From: Kryptolebias marmoratus
Lineage: Eukaryota; Chordata; Actinopteri; Cyprinodontiformes; Rivulidae
Reading direction: 5' to 3'
NCBI RefSeq assembly: GCF_001649575.2
Contig: NC_051445.1
Coordinates: forward strand, 28,240,080 to 28,304,079
DNA length: 64,000 nt
The notes under the pieces are model-generated. The model was given only the letters and a program-made list of their open reading frames with translations, was not told the origin of the DNA and made no database searches. Below are positions 10,126-23,526 of this stretch, piece by piece; within the stretch, counting starts at the first letter, position 1, and each line of letters begins with the position of its first letter. Made by a program: the position numbers and the translations under genes.

Positions 10126-11754
10126 CTCTGAAGACCTGCCAGTCTGTGCATTGAAAGTCCTGCAGTACAGGGGCAGCATGTTGACAGTCCTCTGTGTCTG
10201 CTTTGTTTTTTGTTTCAATAAAGGCTAGTAGGCAGGGACCATAATAATAGACAGAGACGCTTAGGTGTATGTGGAGAACAGTATGTTTTTTGTAAATATG
10301 TGTAGGCATGGTCTAGCATGTTATTTCCCAAAGTCTGTATGGTGATGTGTTGATGTAATATAGGAAGAATGTCCATCATATTTATCATATTTATTTATTT
10401 ATGTAGTTGAAGTCTCTGACTACCATATAAAAATCCGCATGGGGGTTGTTCAATTGCGTTGAATTGACTAATGGCTAATGTTGTTGTCAATCTCCTTTCA
10501 TGTCTTGTTAGGGTTGCCACCCAGCAGAATGTCAACAACAATAACAAAGACTGCAGCAAACTGATAAGGTAGATAGCATGATCAGCATAGTTGCTAAGTC
10601 CGCTGATTATACGTGAACTTGGGCTTGTTTTTTTGTAAATCGATAGTGCAAGTTGCTTTTTTTTCTTTTTAGTTTGTTTAGAAAATGTAGTTACTACTTA
10701 CTTTTTTAAACTTGCTCCTGTTTGTGATATATCCATCCACTTAGCAAAAATAACTAGTTCGACTGGCGGTTGTAGCATCTGCCAACAATGCCAAGAAACT
10801 GAAAAGGCATGCATGAGCTGCACCCTCCACTTTGCAGTCACTATAATTGGCTTGTACTTGTTGCCTTTGGTGGTTTGGTTGGTTAGTTTCTTTGAACATT
10901 TTGGGAAAAAAATATTGTGCTACTTCCTCTCTCCTCCCCCCTGTGAACAAAGTTAACACTATCAAACTTAACTGATTTGCGGAACCAATAAGGGAGTGAA
11001 TCTGTGTTGCCAGATTTAAAACAGAAAAAGTAAAACAGTGTTATCTAAAAGGATTTTGCATGAAATGCTAAATAAAATATTTAATATGTATAATGTAAGT
11101 AGACTCTCTATCCTTCATTGGGAAGCTGCAGGGTAATGTTTTTGATGGATACAGAAATATAGGCAAATAATATGAACAAATAACAATACAGTGATACTAA
11201 TAAGTATAACAAATTCGTGCTCACCAGCTTAAGAATTTTTTTAGAGGCAGTTATGGTTTTAATAGCTTTACAATTTTAGCTAAGTTTCAAAGTGTCTATG
11301 TCCATGTTTAAACTAGCTAAAAGTATATTGAAATTGGGATTTTGATGCAGCTGCAGGGATGGGTTTCTTCTTTTGTTGTTGGTTAACCAGTTTCCTTCAG
11401 GCAGAATGCAGCACAGTTCCAATCTCAGTCAATTAAAGTACAGCTTGTTGTCCAAAATGTGGACAATGGCCAGAAACAAAGACAAGATTGGTGTTCTAGT
11501 AATGTTAGCCTCTAGCTTAGCCATCAAACTGCCCTTCTTACTCGTCTTCTGTTTCTACGTGCACTGCTTCCTCTTGCCTCCCGCTCACTGCACTCTGCTA
11601 CTCCAGCTCAATATTCTCAGTAGCATAACTCTGAGATTGGAAAATGCTATTTCTGTTATAGTGGCAAAGCATCTCTTACTTTCACAAGTTAAGCTGGGCT
11701 ATATGTCTAACTCAGATTCTTACTAGTAAAGCTTGGAAAAATGAGAAACTGCTG
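10126..11754. other. Intronic, no supported feature
   Basis: This is intronic DNA of tsnare1. Short open frames at 10741-10965 (minus) and 11373-11726 (plus) show no recognisable domain or splice context. I treat them as chance. Confidence 0.45.
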
Positions 11755-12370
11755 CACACTGCCATCTTGCTGCCATGCATAACATTGGTTATGGCTCAGT
11801 CAAATTTACAGATCTTGAGCTAAAATTAAATGTGCTTGTTCTTGAGACTGATTCCCAACTCATACTTTGAGTATTAACAAATTGCATAACATTATTGTTT
11901 AAAATGTTGCCCATAATTATAGTCAGCTCTGTTTGTATTTATCAAAATATTTCATGATTTACTGAATTTTTCTGACAATTTCAGAAAGTAGTTATTTGAT
12001 TGACATCTACAACTGATTAACTTTTAGAGTCAACCTGACTCAAGATGGCCACCACAGCTAATTAACTTTAGGAAACACCAATATGGCTATGGCTCACTTA
12101 ATTCTACAGATTGTGAGCAAATATTTATTTTGGTAGCAGCAGCAGATCATCCATAACACATGATTTGAGTGTTGCACATTATAAACATTACAATACTTTT
12201 GCATTACATTTTAGTCATTAACTCTTGGACTCAACTCTGTCTGTCTATTAGCAATATTGATTTCACTGAAATTTTTTTTTACTGAATTGATTCCAATGAA
12301 ACTCAACCTAGAGATATTAGTCAAGGTAACTCAGTTCTGCAAATATTCAGAAACTATCAAATGTACCAAT
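11755..12370 (+). repeat. Family K dispersed repeat, copies 2
   Basis: Two successive partial units contain GGTTATGGCTCAGTCAAATTTACAGAT, CAACTGATTAACTTTTAGAGTC and CAAGATGGCCACCACAGC, then TAATTAACTTTAGG and TATGGCTCACTTAATTCTACAG. The orientation is opposite to the copy at 8790-9070. Confidence 0.6.
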
Positions 12371-14440
12371 GAATGAAAAGGGCTGATATTTCAACAATGT
12401 ATGTTAGTTTAGTGCACAGGACTGTAGAGGGGGGCTGAGAAAAAGACTCCACTATGTTTATGAAACATGTACAAACAAAAGCAGAACAAGAGACACAGTT
12501 AGAGAAAGGTCTAGTCGACTTTTTTGCATTGCCAATGTCTTTCCCTTTTGTGCGACTGATTGCACAGCTAATTCTGGTTGAGGGGCCAGTATGTGTCAGA
12601 GCGCAGGGACCAACCTGCGCTGACTCACAGTGCTCTGTCTGCTAACCACTGTGACTCACCGCTCAGCTAATTTTGCAGCAGCGTGCACACTCCTCCACTC
12701 AGACACATACCACTCAGGAATATATTAGTATACCACGAAAATGGAAATAAAGGAGAAAACTCTTAAAACATTCTTACTGGCACTTTATTGTTCAAGCTCA
12801 CATAGTGCTCACAAGTTCAAACTATTACAAGATTTTCTTATTGATTCTAGAAGAATATGATGTTTATTTTAAAAGCTTGTGTGGGAAACGGTCAATAACA
12901 TTTGCACTGGTCTCAAATAAAAGTAAAAAAACCAAAAATCAAATGCATATGTATGAGACTCCAAATGTCACCTCATTATTTAGTAAAATATCATGGCAGA
13001 TGATTCTGCTTTGTCTATAGCAGAATAAATCCTCCCCCTTCTAATGCTGTTGCTTACATAAAATCTAGTTTGATCAACTTCCACAGCACACCTCTAATAA
13101 GTGATCTTGCCATAATGCTCTGAAAGTATAGTCAGAAAAAATGTAATGTACCATCCAGCATTCCACCCCCGTCTGATGCCTGCAAACCTTGATAATTTGC
13201 CTTCAGAGGGGCATCAAATGATAATTCATGTGGCTCTCCTCCCTGTAAAAGAGATGGATTTTTAGAGGGTCTTTGTGGGAACAATGATTCCTCACAGGAT
13301 CGTTACTTCAAGTTCAAGCAGAAATTGATTGTCCATTCAGTTCAGAATAAAGGTGGTGTTTAAGATCGTGCCCTTCACTAACCCTACTGAAAATACAGAG
13401 GTGCTGAGTGAATATATCACTTTTTCTTAATGATACAGGAGATCTTTATTTAGTTCATGCACACTCACTGAACATGATCACTCATGTAGTTATCCCTCAG
13501 CTAATCAGATGAGAGCAGAGTGTTGTAGTGTTCACATGAGATATTAAACAGAGGACTAAAAGGGATGTTCTTACTATTGTAAAATTGCTGGTGGTAAAAT
13601 GTGCCAGAACTGATAGAAACTCTACAGCAACATTAACTTCACTATATGAACTTACCTCAAACAGAAACCTGGGAAAAAATAAATAAAAATGCAAGTTCGG
13701 TTTTAATGAGCAACGCTGTTGTGTAGTGACAGACACAGGGTTTATCACAATGACTGGCACAAAGATACAAACAAATATGTTTAGTTGCTTCAAAGAATTG
13801 ATCCACAGCACATATTAAACTATTTCAGACTAGCTATGAGGGCTGTTAGTCCCACAATGGAGTAGTTTTAGGAACCTACTGTATGTGTTTGCGTTCACAC
13901 TGCCAGGCCAATGTTGTTATCAACCAACACTTGGCTGATTATTAGTATGACAAAAATAATGGAGGAGTCTGTATTTGGAGTTGTGTGTTGTGGTGCTTTG
14001 GTTTAACTATTAAGCTACAAACATTTAAGAGGTCTAAGAGCCAAGACTCATACAACTGTAACAAATAACCAAGGGAAGGCATAAAAGCAGACAATAATAA
14101 TATTGGAAGATAACCTTATGCTTCTTACATTTGGGTTTTATTTGCTAGTGGAGGCCCTGAAATCCCATGTAAGAAACTGTAGGTCAAGCTTATATAAAAC
14201 AGATTTATTTGTAAATTCACACTAGTTACAGCACAAGGAAAAGGTTATAAATGAATGATTCCAATGAAACTTTGTGGCAAAGATATGATTTGTTCATGGA
14301 TCGTGGAAATTATGTTCAAATACCAACATATGAAATTGTCCTCTTCAAACTATTAAAATAAGATGTAAGAATAGGAACACTAATTGCAATTGCAACCAGA
14401 TGTTTACACACACTGTATAAAAAGAAAGAACGAAAGAAAG
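12371..14440. other. Intronic, no supported feature
   Basis: There are no recognisable genes or element ends. Open frames at 12454-12645 and 13497-13811 have no family resemblance I can name. Confidence 0.4.
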
Positions 14441-14444
14441 ATCT

Positions 14445-14656
14445 ACTGATTGTCACACACCTGAGTGTGTGAAATTTGTTCTCCGCATTTGACCCATCCC
14501 ATGAGGGAGCGGTGAGCAGCAGCGGTGCCGCGCTCGGGAATCATTTGGTGATCTAACCCCCCAATTCCAACCCTTAATGCTGAGTGTCAAGCAGGGTGGC
14601 AACCCACGACCTCCCAGTTTCAGGGCGGACACTCTACCACTAGGCCACTGAGCTAT
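14445..14656 (-). mobile_element. tRNA-derived SINE
   Basis: On the minus strand the head reads CTCAGTGGCCTAGTGGTAGA (A-box-like TGGCCTAGTGG), followed by GGAGGTCGTGGGTTGCC in the B-box position. The body is CCGAGCGCGGCACCGCTGC, ACCGCTCCCTCATGGGATGG and CAAATTTCACACACTCAGG, and the tail is (TTTC)n. This head-body order matches a SINE common in percomorph fish. The B box is degenerate, so transcription by polymerase III is doubtful. I found no clear target-site duplication. Confidence 0.75.
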
Positions 14657-15169
14657 AGTGGTAACAATGTTTTTTTTCTCACTGCCTGACATTAAATCAG
14701 ACAAATACCTTCCTGTTTTAGATCAGTTAGGATGTCTGAAATTATTTATGTTAGCTAACTGCCCAAATATTGAGATGGGGTTTTTTAAATTTGTTTTGTT
14801 TAAACTTTTTTGATTACTTTCTTTAAAGTCACAAGTTGAAATACATTTTCTTAATATTTGGAAGGATTGCTTTTAAACTGTATGATTTGGGTCAAACATT
14901 ATGGGTTTCCTTCCACAAGTTTCTCACAATAATTTGCTTGACTTTTGTCCCATTACTACTGAAAGAATTAGTGTAACTGAGTCAGGATTAAGGTCAGGGC
15001 TTTGTGATCATCACAAGGGTTGCACAATATATCACAAATTTATTGTCAGCACACTATCTCTATTGCAAATGACTTATTGGACTATATTTGATCAAAGGCC
15101 TTTATATTTGAAGTTCCATGCATTAATGTCTTGCATGCTAATAATGATATTGATGACATGATATTAGGG

Positions 15170-16560
15170 TTACAGGAAGACTCTAAAATGACTTAAATCA
15201 TATTTATCTGATATATTCCAATTTGTTTAGGTTAATGTTAGATCTTCTTCATACACCAAGTTAGTCATGGAGTTCCTCAGGGTTCAGTGCTTAAACCAAT
15301 ACTCTTTACTTTGTATATACTTCCATTTGGTAAAGTTATTAGACAGCATGGGTTAAAATTGTAGTGTTATGCTGACGATACTCAGTAATGTTTATCCATG
15401 AAAGCTGATAAATCCAAACAGTTACTTAGTTTACAAGCCTGTTTGAAAAAAATAAAAACCTGGATGACTCTTAATTTTCTGTTTTTAAACTCAGACAAAG
15501 CAGAGGTTGAAGTTTTGGACCTGAGCATCTTGGGGATAAATTTTGCAACCTTTCACATAACCAGGATGACATTATTTTGGCCTCCAGTTCTAATGTAAAG
15601 AATCTTGGTGTAATTTTTGTTTAGATATGTTTTTTAACCCCCACATTAAAAATGTCACCAGGAATGATTTCCTCCACCTGCTCAATATCATTAAAATTAG
15701 AAACATTTTATCCCCAATTGAAGGAGGAAAATGTATCCATGTTTTTATCACTTCTAGGCTGAACTATTATGATTCTTTATTATCTTGGTGTCCAAAAACT
15801 CTTTAAAAAGTTTTCAGTTGATCCAAAATGCTGCTGTCAGAGTTCTGACATGAGTTAGAAGGAAAGATCATATTTCTCCAGTATTAGCTTCTCTCCATTG
15901 GCTTTCTGTCAAATTCAAAATAGAATTAAAAATCTTACTCCTAGCACACAAAGCTCTCAACAACTAAGCTCCATCAAATATTAATAATCTAATTCTTTCA
16001 TAACAAAGCACTTGGTTTTCAGACATCAGGTTTACTTGTGGTTCCTAGAGTTTCCAAAAGTAGAATGGGAGGCAGAACTTTCACTTATCAGGCTCCTCTA
16101 CTCTCTTGTGGAGCCAATTTCTAGTTTATGTCTGTGAGGTTGACACTGTCTATTATTAGGACTAGACTTAAGACTTTCCTTTTAAATAAATTCTATAGTT
16201 TTGTGAGCTATCCCTTACTTATGCTGCTATAGTCCTAGTCTCCTGAAGGACATACTGATCACATTTCCTCAATCTGCTGCTGTCTTTACTTGCTCTACTC
16301 TTCATTTTTGTATTTGTGATTATTGTTATTATTATAAAACATGTTTTGTGTTTGCTTTTCTTCCCATAGGAATTACACCTGAACCAGTCATTCTAAGTTT
16401 GTCTGTTTTATTGTCCTGTCCTCTCAAATCCCAGCCTGTGGCACATGGCTGTTTATCCTGAGCCTGGTTCTGCTGGTATCTTCCTGTTAAAAGGGAGTTG
16501 TTTCTTTCTACTGTCGCCAGTGTGCTTCCTCAGGATGAGACATTGCAACAAAGTGAAGAT
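15170..16560 (+). pseudogene. L2-like LINE remnant, RT to 3' UTR
   Basis: Frames on the plus strand give decayed L2 RT text: [17 protein letters not shown] (about 15270), CYADDTQ (about 15370), LNFLFLNSDKAEVEVLDL (about 15470), NPHIKNVTR (about 15640), LNYYDSLLSWCPK and a C-terminal RTFTYQAPLL block. The 3' UTR signature (CTGAGCCTGGTTCTGCTGG, CCTGTTAAAAGGGAGTTG) is at 16455-16500. The catalytic YADD survives, but stops and frameshifts are numerous. Confidence 0.8.
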
Positions 16561-16880
16561 TTTCAAAGGCAGCCATTACCCATATTATGTGTTGCACCTT
16601 GTTTTGATAGTGTGTAGAATAGACGTTGTCCCCCTGGACCTAAGCAGTGTAATAAAACAGAATGTCATCTTGCCTCTAGCCATTCGTTTCCCTGAGCGTT
16701 TATGACAAGCATGTTATTGACAAATATTTTCCACCACGTTGTAAAGGTAAAGGAGGCTCACAGGCACAATGCAAGAAAGGCAGTGGACTCTGTACTGAAT
16801 CATGACAATTTTGTTGTGGCTGTTGCAGTAAAATAGCATTAAAATTGGAGACAATAGTTTAAACTCTCAAACGTTATTCT

Positions 16881-17335
16881 TGTAAGGATCTGGAATTTTT
16901 GTCCCCGCCCTGCTGGCGGTGCCACTAACTCTTCCTTCCACAGCTGCAGCCGATTGCCCTGATGAGCAGCACCTGTATTTAAGCCTCCAGCTGGTTCCAG
17001 ATCTTTGCTGGAGCATCGCACCTTATGGGTCAGGATCTCAGCCTTAGGACTGACTTTGAAGCTAACAGCTACGCTAACTCTTTGCTTCTGTTTTTTTCCC
17101 CTTTGCCTCAGGATTTGCTGTTCAATCCTTGTACATACCTGTCTACCTGGAACTAACCACTGCACTTACCTGTGGAACTTACCTGCCATTGGATTTTGGA
17201 CACTCCTCCTCCTGGACCATCTCTGGTTACTCCTCCTGGCCGCTCCTCACTGTTTTTGTAAATTTCACCTGTAAATAAAATCACTTATCTTTTTACTACG
17301 TCTCAGCGTCTGGTTTCGGTTCCACTCATACGACA
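16881..17335 (+). mobile_element. Probable solo LTR, diverged relative of family S
   Basis: This 455-bp segment starts TGTAAGGATCTGG and ends CATACGACA. A TATTTAAG box is near 16976 and AATAAA at 17274-17279, close to the right end, as in an LTR. The start resembles the family S LTRs, but the rest differs. No 5-bp duplication is visible (ATTCT against AGCTC), so the boundaries are less certain. Confidence 0.55.
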
Positions 17336-17589
17336 AGCTCTGGTTTATGTCAATTCCAGCAAGTGTGATTCCTCCATTTTATCTAATATCAGTACTCCTG
17401 TCTATTCACTCCTTGTCTTCTAACTCAGTCTCTTCCCTCATCACAGTAGCACACTCTGATGACAAGAAATAATAACAGCAACAGAACAACAAATGTATTC
17501 ACTGCTATCCAAAGAACACAACTATGTATGCAGTGGGATTATAAACTATTCCCAACTACGGGGCTCTCTTTAAATAAAAACAGCCAAAA

Positions 17590-17935
17590 GAGAATCAACA
17601 CACCCATCCATCTACTGTATTTTTTTTATCCACCTTTTTCACTTCTGTTTCAAAGGGGAACTGGTCAATATGTGAGAGGTGGGGTACACACTGGACAGGG
17701 CCACAAAGTGAAAAACAAGACAAATAACTAAACACACTCATTCACAGCTAGGGACAATTTAAAGGTATCAATTGGCTTAGCACACATATTTTTGGTCTGT
17801 GGGAGGAAACTACAGTGGAGAAACTACCTGGAGAAAACCCACACATGCAAACTCCAGGCTGGAAGGTGAACCAGCAATCTCTCTGGCTATGAGGCGGCAG
17901 CACTAACCATCGCTACAAAATGCCAAAAGTCTTAA
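17590..17935 (-). repeat. Family G dispersed repeat
   Basis: In inverse order: GAGAGGTGGGGTACACACTGG, then TTTGGTCTGTGGGAGGAAAC, AACTACCTGGAGAAAACCC and ACATGCAAACTCC, then CAGCACTAACCATCG. This is a clear member of the family seen at 5862-6172. Confidence 0.7.
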
Positions 17936-20776
17936 TAAAGCTTAAAGATTTATCTAGTGATTAAACATAACTTTTTTGTCTATCTCTCTCATCCACTATT
18001 ATAGGGAAAAAAGTCCTAAAACATTCACAAGTTGTGTAGTAATTGCGATATTTGAAAAGCAAGTAATATCAGGAATATCAGGATTTGCCATATAAAACCT
18101 TACAGAACACAAAATACATTACAAGGGTACATATTTTTTCATTGAATTCCTCTGATATCCAGCCTAAACCAAAATATTGCTCCCAGTACTGCACGGTTCA
18201 GAGAGATTTCTGGTTAAAGGTGAGACAAATGGTTTTCATGAAGTTAAGAAAATACTGATTGTAAGGTCACACAGCAGATTTAGTGATTACAGAAACACCA
18301 GATAACTCCCAATCCACAAATTCTTCCTTCCCAGACTCTGTTTGCATCAACAGCCCTCTGCAAAGGGGGAGGATTTCACCTAAATTAACTCACCAGTGAT
18401 TAGAAGAAAGAAACTCAGATGGCTCTCTGATCTTATCAAGAGACGAGAAAGCAGAACCCTTTCGCAGCAGTCTAAAAGAATGCATAAACAATCACGGTAT
18501 GATACCAACCTAAGGATTACACCCCTTTATCAGACCTCTCGGCTCCGAAGATGAAATCACGTTGTCAATTGTACTACATTCGAAGAAATTTACATCCTGA
18601 GAACTAACACACAAAAGTGGTCTTGTTAACATCAACCAGACCAGAGCACCCTGGGTCCCTCTTAGTATAGTTTGGACTATATTATCAAATGTAGACTTTC
18701 TAATCTGTTCAAAGTGAGTTTCTGGACTGCAACCTCATGTTAAAATTTGACATTGTACTAACATTTTTTTTTTTCCTCCTTTCTAGTTACAAGAGCAACC
18801 GCAGGTTCTTATTTTAAAAATTACAAGAGTCACACATTTCATCTTTAATGTTTCTATATGTCTTCATTTTGCTTTCATTCATTTGCATATCAGATTTCAT
18901 GTGAAAACATTATTACCATTATTTGACTGTAATATGGTACATGTGTAAGTAAAACCTGTTTGTTTCCCTTGTCCCGTCTTTTAAAATTTTTATTCCTCAT
19001 TTTCTGCGTTACTGACTGATTTTCATTTTGAACCAAATTTTTGTTGTTAAGAAGTTTTTCAGTTTATTTCGACAGTCAACACTGACAGTAATTTAGGAAG
19101 TCAGTTAAGTAAGTAAACAGTCAGAGCCTTTATTAAATTCCACTGTGTCGTCTTCATGAGATCGACTCTTCACCCCAGCCTAACCATCAAACCAGCTTCG
19201 AACAGCCATCAAAGGGTCGTTTACCTACCTGCTGACTGTTTGGACCACCGGAACCAGCCAAAGGTTTGACTCAGTTCCTGCTGACGGAAAGTGCCCTGGA
19301 GACGACATCTTCTGGTCACCTTCCTCACCGCTGTGGCCTAAAAGTTCCTGGCTGGTTCCAACAGACAGCGGCCAGAAGGATCCTCTTCTTGGTAGGATAA
19401 ACTCTCTGAACAGTTTGCTGGTTTGCTTCTGAATGGTGCACCGAGCTGGTCTATAGAGTTAGTCACACTCAGGTGGTCAAATCCATAATAATGATCGTCA
19501 TATTCATTACGCAAAGTTAATTTTTAAAAACTCTTCTGCCTCAAAATTTTAACTTCTTTGATTTAATTAGACTTTCTGTTCAACCTTCATGCCATTACAA
19601 CCCCTCAATCAGTATCTTATTACCATATTCAAACGTGCAATATTTTCATAACCTGCCAGAACTTGTGTTATATTTGTTTATTCAATAAAAGTCACATAAA
19701 TAGTGCAAAGCTTAATTCAGTGTGCGTGTGTTTTGATACGATTATGATTTTAATCCGAAGTGAAGAACTCATGATTTATGGTAATTAACTTTTGAGACTG
19801 ATAACTAAAAGATATAGATATATGTAATATTTCCCTCTTTGAGAGGGTGGTGCCGTATGGTATCTCATAATAAAATATACCCTTTCCCCTACATGATCCA
19901 GACATGACCGTTGCATTCTGCTACACAACAAATCAGTCTGCTTTGTGCTTTTCCAAAGAAGAAAAGCAGACAGAAGAGGCAGTTCAGTAGCTTCTGCTTT
20001 TGCAACTTTAGTGTAGTTTTAATTGTGTGGTTGCTGAAAGAGCATTGAAATTGCTAAGCCAATCAATTTATGCCCTTTACATCACATGAGAATCCCTATT
20101 GAGCTAAGAAAGCTCCCACTCTGAAGCAGGAGCTAAAATGACCCAACACACATCAGCCTCTTTCACCAAACAGTTCTGCAATATGGAACAAAAACAACAT
20201 TCTGGAGCCAAGGGAGGTCTGTTGTATAACTCAGCAGGTTCCAGCGCTATGCATAAAGTATGAGTTGGACACCTCCCATTCTAAAACCTGCAGCCGGATG
20301 ATCACACAGATTGTCTGTGATCACAACCTCACACCCATGAGCCATGAAGCCAGCTTACCCCTTCATATGTCAAGCATTACAGCTGTCGCTACCTGCTTAG
20401 CGGCTCAGATGCATTACAGCAATGGCTTGAAGTCAATGCTGCTAAGATGGCCAAAAAGGCAATGAGGCCTGGTTTGAAGTGTTTTGTGAAAAGGACTAGT
20501 TATAAGGAATACAAATGGCCACAGAACCAGCAGTGTGAAAGCAAAAAGGGCTGATACAGGACTGTAAAGTTGTCCCCTGCAGTCTGAAAGCCCATATTGT
20601 TTCAATTTATATCAATAATTTACTCTGAGCTGAACGTTGTTCACTGTTTAAAAGGGTTTGCCAATAAATAAAGTTTTAAATTTACACTTTTGTTTAAATA
20701 AAACAAAATGTAAATCCACTCTATTGTTTCTATTAAAATGTGATGGCTAACCTGTTGGTAGTTAACTTGTCACTTT
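17936..20776. other. Intronic, unresolved
   Basis: I see no gene. The part 18200-19720 has a different texture: a GC-richer block at 19140-19400, a poly-T tract, and AATAAA near 19684 followed by a GTGTGCGTGTG run. This could be an old LTR-type or DNA element, but no ends are recognisable. Confidence 0.35.
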
Positions 20777-21369
20777 TGCCCCTTTTCCACTGGCTCTACT
20801 ACAGAAGCCCTGCTGTATTCGGCCCGGCCTCTGTAAAAAATGCATCGCGTTTCCACCGGCCAGCTTGGTCGGTAGCTGAGGAACGCCTCACTGTGTTTTG
20901 GGGAGTGGGGGGGGCTACCGAAACTTGGAGCCATTTGTGGAGCTATGGACAACGTTGGCCCTGTGTTGTTGCTGTTTTTTAAACTTATGGGTATTCTCCT
21001 GAGACTTCAGGAAGAGAGGCGCAGTGGAAGAAGTGCTCTGGATGCCGCGATCTGCCGGAGATTTCAGGCTTTACATCGCCTTCAGCTGGGGGACAGACGG
21101 CAGAAACATTGCAGGATAAGCTAACGCTGTTGTTTATATTTCTACCGTTCGCTCTTTATGCTTGCATCTGGCCACACCAATGACCAATGAGTGAACAGGA
21201 GCTAAGCTTGCGTCACCCACAAAAGCAGGGCCGGCCTGCTGGCCCTACTCCAAAGCATGGACCAAAGAAGCAGGGACCGGCCTAGAAAAAATGCAGGTGG
21301 AAACACACGCAAAGCAAGCCGAGTAGAGTGGAGCCGGGACCTTTAAAGACGGTGGAAAAGGGGCATTAG
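20777..21369 (+). mobile_element. Harbinger-like non-autonomous DNA transposon, copy 1
   Basis: This element of about 590 bp has inverted ends (TGCCCCTTTTCCAC at left, GTGGAAAAGGGGCA at right). GC-rich subterminal text follows, including GAGTAGAGTGGAGCCGGGACC near the right end. A second copy at 32064-32594 shares both ends and interior (GCTATGGACAACGTTGGCCC, CCGTTCGCTCTTTATGC, AGCTAAGCTTGCG). No transposase is present apart from a 59-codon frame. I infer the PIF/Harbinger assignment from this style of end; a clean 3-bp duplication is not demonstrable. Confidence 0.65.
20945..21124 (+). CDS. 59-codon ORF inside Harbinger-like element
   Basis: The ATG at 20945 opens a frame to TAA at 21122-21124. 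It starts MDNVGPVLLLFFKLMG, continues ILLRLQEERRSGRSALDAAI and ends in a basic, Cys-containing stretch (CRRFQALHRLQLGDRRQKH). The leucine-rich start followed by Arg-rich helix looks like the truncated N-terminus of a Harbinger-type protein. Copy 2 of the element has the same start, but the middle is deleted. Whether it is expressed is unknown. Confidence 0.4.
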   Translation: MDNVGPVLLLFFKLMGILLRLQEERRSGRSALDAAICRRFQALHRLQLGDRRQKHCRIS

Positions 21370-22552
21370 ACGACCTCTGTGTTCCCTCTGCCTGAAAGGA
21401 CACCTCACCATGAGTTTTCTTTATGCTGGAAAGTGATTTTCACTTCTGAACTTATCTTTAATAAAGAATAATTATTGCAGTGATGTGTTTTGGTCAAATG
21501 TGGCTCTTTGCCTCTCAGGAGAACAGAGGGAGGACTCAATTTTTCTGCCCCCACCTCGACAGAGCAGCTGCAGTTTGACCACAGCTTAGAAATGCAGATG
21601 TTTTGAGTCATTTTTACATTTAAAACCTCTAAAATACTGAGAAAAAAACTTTGTAAAACAAAAATATTTCATCATTTGATTGTGAATTGACTTCATTGTA
21701 TAAACTCGTAACTTTGAGGGTTTTTATTATCTGGGCTCAGGCAGTTAGGAGGGCCTCTTGTCGTTTTGGTATGTGACCCATCATTGGCTTTTTAAAACAT
21801 TATTATTATTTTTGTAAGTGCAGTCAACATGAATCAGCTCTGGGTTTTGTCACTAAAACCAAGCATTGATTTCCTGTTCAGCGTTGAAAATGGACTGTGT
21901 TATTTTTAGTTTATTATTTTTAAAAACTCTAATAATAACAAACATTCATTAAATAAAATAGTTGTAAACGTAGTGTGTGTAGGGTGACCAGATCCAAACC
22001 ATGTAAATGTGGCACAAAAAGTGCCTTTGTGTGGGATAAGTGTAAATATTAAAGGGTAGTGAAGATTTGGATATCCGACATGAAAAACACACTCAGTAGA
22101 TGAGGCACATTAAGCTTTTGTCCCAAACACTGAAATACGTGATTTCAGCTACAAGGGCTAAGAATCCTCAGGCCCCTCAGAATTTGTTTCAGTTCCATTA
22201 TTATAATCCTATGCCTACCAGGGATGTAGAGGAAAAAAGAAGAGTGAATTTTTGTGAGATCCTGAATTTTATTTTGTACGATCCCAAGTTTATTTTGTGA
22301 GATTCTGCAAAAGATTTCCAGTACAGTCATGCATGGTGTTGCGCCAAGGTAATATCCCAGAGTTTATGTCCCATGTCAGAGCATGCACAAAGCAGGAAAA
22401 GCAGAATCGGATATCTATGCATCAATTAGAACCAAGTAGATTGTGTTTTAAATTGTCACACTTTTTAATGTTTTGTGAATTGTTCTTTACACACTTTGTT
22501 GAAGATAAAATTATTTTAACTTAGGTAGTGCGCAGGCCAGCTCTGTTAACAA
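21370..22552. other. No supported feature
   Basis: AT-rich intronic sequence. Open frames such as 22100-22300 have no recognisable domain. Confidence 0.45.
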
Positions 22553-23521
22553 TAGAATAGAATAGAATAGAATCTTTATTGTCACTGATAAAACAATGTT
22601 AAACAATGAAATGAATTTAGCAACTTCTCTGTATACATACACAACACATTTAACTACTAATAAAATAAATAAATTAAAGATGTATTACACCATCAAAGTG
22701 ACATGCAATTTAGGGTGCGAGGGGACCTGTGATTGACCATCAAGATGTATCAATACCCATCTATGAAATAATTTGTCAAGGTTGATGAGAAGGTTTAATA
22801 ACTTTGACAGCCTGAGGATAAAAGCTGTGTCTCAATCTATTAGTCTTTGTTTTTAATTGTTTGAACCTCATCTTAGAGGGGAGGACAGAAAACAAAGAAT
22901 GAACAGAGTGAGTAGAGTCTGTTAAGATGCAGACAGCCATTTTTTGAAGCCAGCTGATGTAGATATCACTGAAGGAGGGAATTGAAGAGCCCATGATTTT
23001 TCCTGCTTCTTTCACCACTCGCTGCAGATTGTTCTTGTCCTGTGCTGTACAACTGGTAAACAAAACTGTGCAGCAGTACGTCAGTATGCTTTCGATGGTA
23101 GCCCTGTAAAAGTTTACTGGCAGTCGTAGAGGAAGGTGGGACTGTTGAAGCTTCCTAAGGAAGTACAGTCTCTGTTGCACTTTCTCCACTAAGTATCGAA
23201 AGTTGGAGGCCCAGGTGATGTTCGCCGAGATGTGCACTCCAAGAAACTTAAAGCTCTCCGCTCTCTCAACCTCCACTCCATTTATATAGAGAGCCATGGT
23301 TTCATTGCGTGTGAATCTTCTAAAATCTATAAGCATCTCTTTGGTTTTAGACGGATTTGGAACCAGATTGTAATTGTTGCACCACGTTATCAGCTGCTGA
23401 ACCTCCTCTCTGTAGGCTGATTCGTTGTTGTCCATGATCAGACCCACAATGGTGGTGTTGTCAGCAAACTTTATAATAGAATTGGAAAAGTAGATGGGGG
23501 AGCAATCGTATGTGAAGAGTG
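22553..23521 (-). pseudogene. Rex1-like LINE remnant, RT C-terminal half
   Basis: The minus-strand frame over 22776-23447 reads the second half of a Rex1/Babar-type RT: KFADNTTIVGLI, then EEVQQLITWCNNYNL, PSKTKEMLIDFRR, ESFKFLGVHIS, QQRLYFLRKLQQ, FYRATIESILTYC and RHSFYPQAVKVI. The active-site FADD is FADN, so the second catalytic Asp is lost. The 3' end is CTTTATT followed by an ATAGA/AATAG tandem tail at 22553-22573. The element continues at 23981-24700, beyond the solo LTR inserted at 23527-23974. Confidence 0.85.
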
Positions 23522-23526
23522 AATAG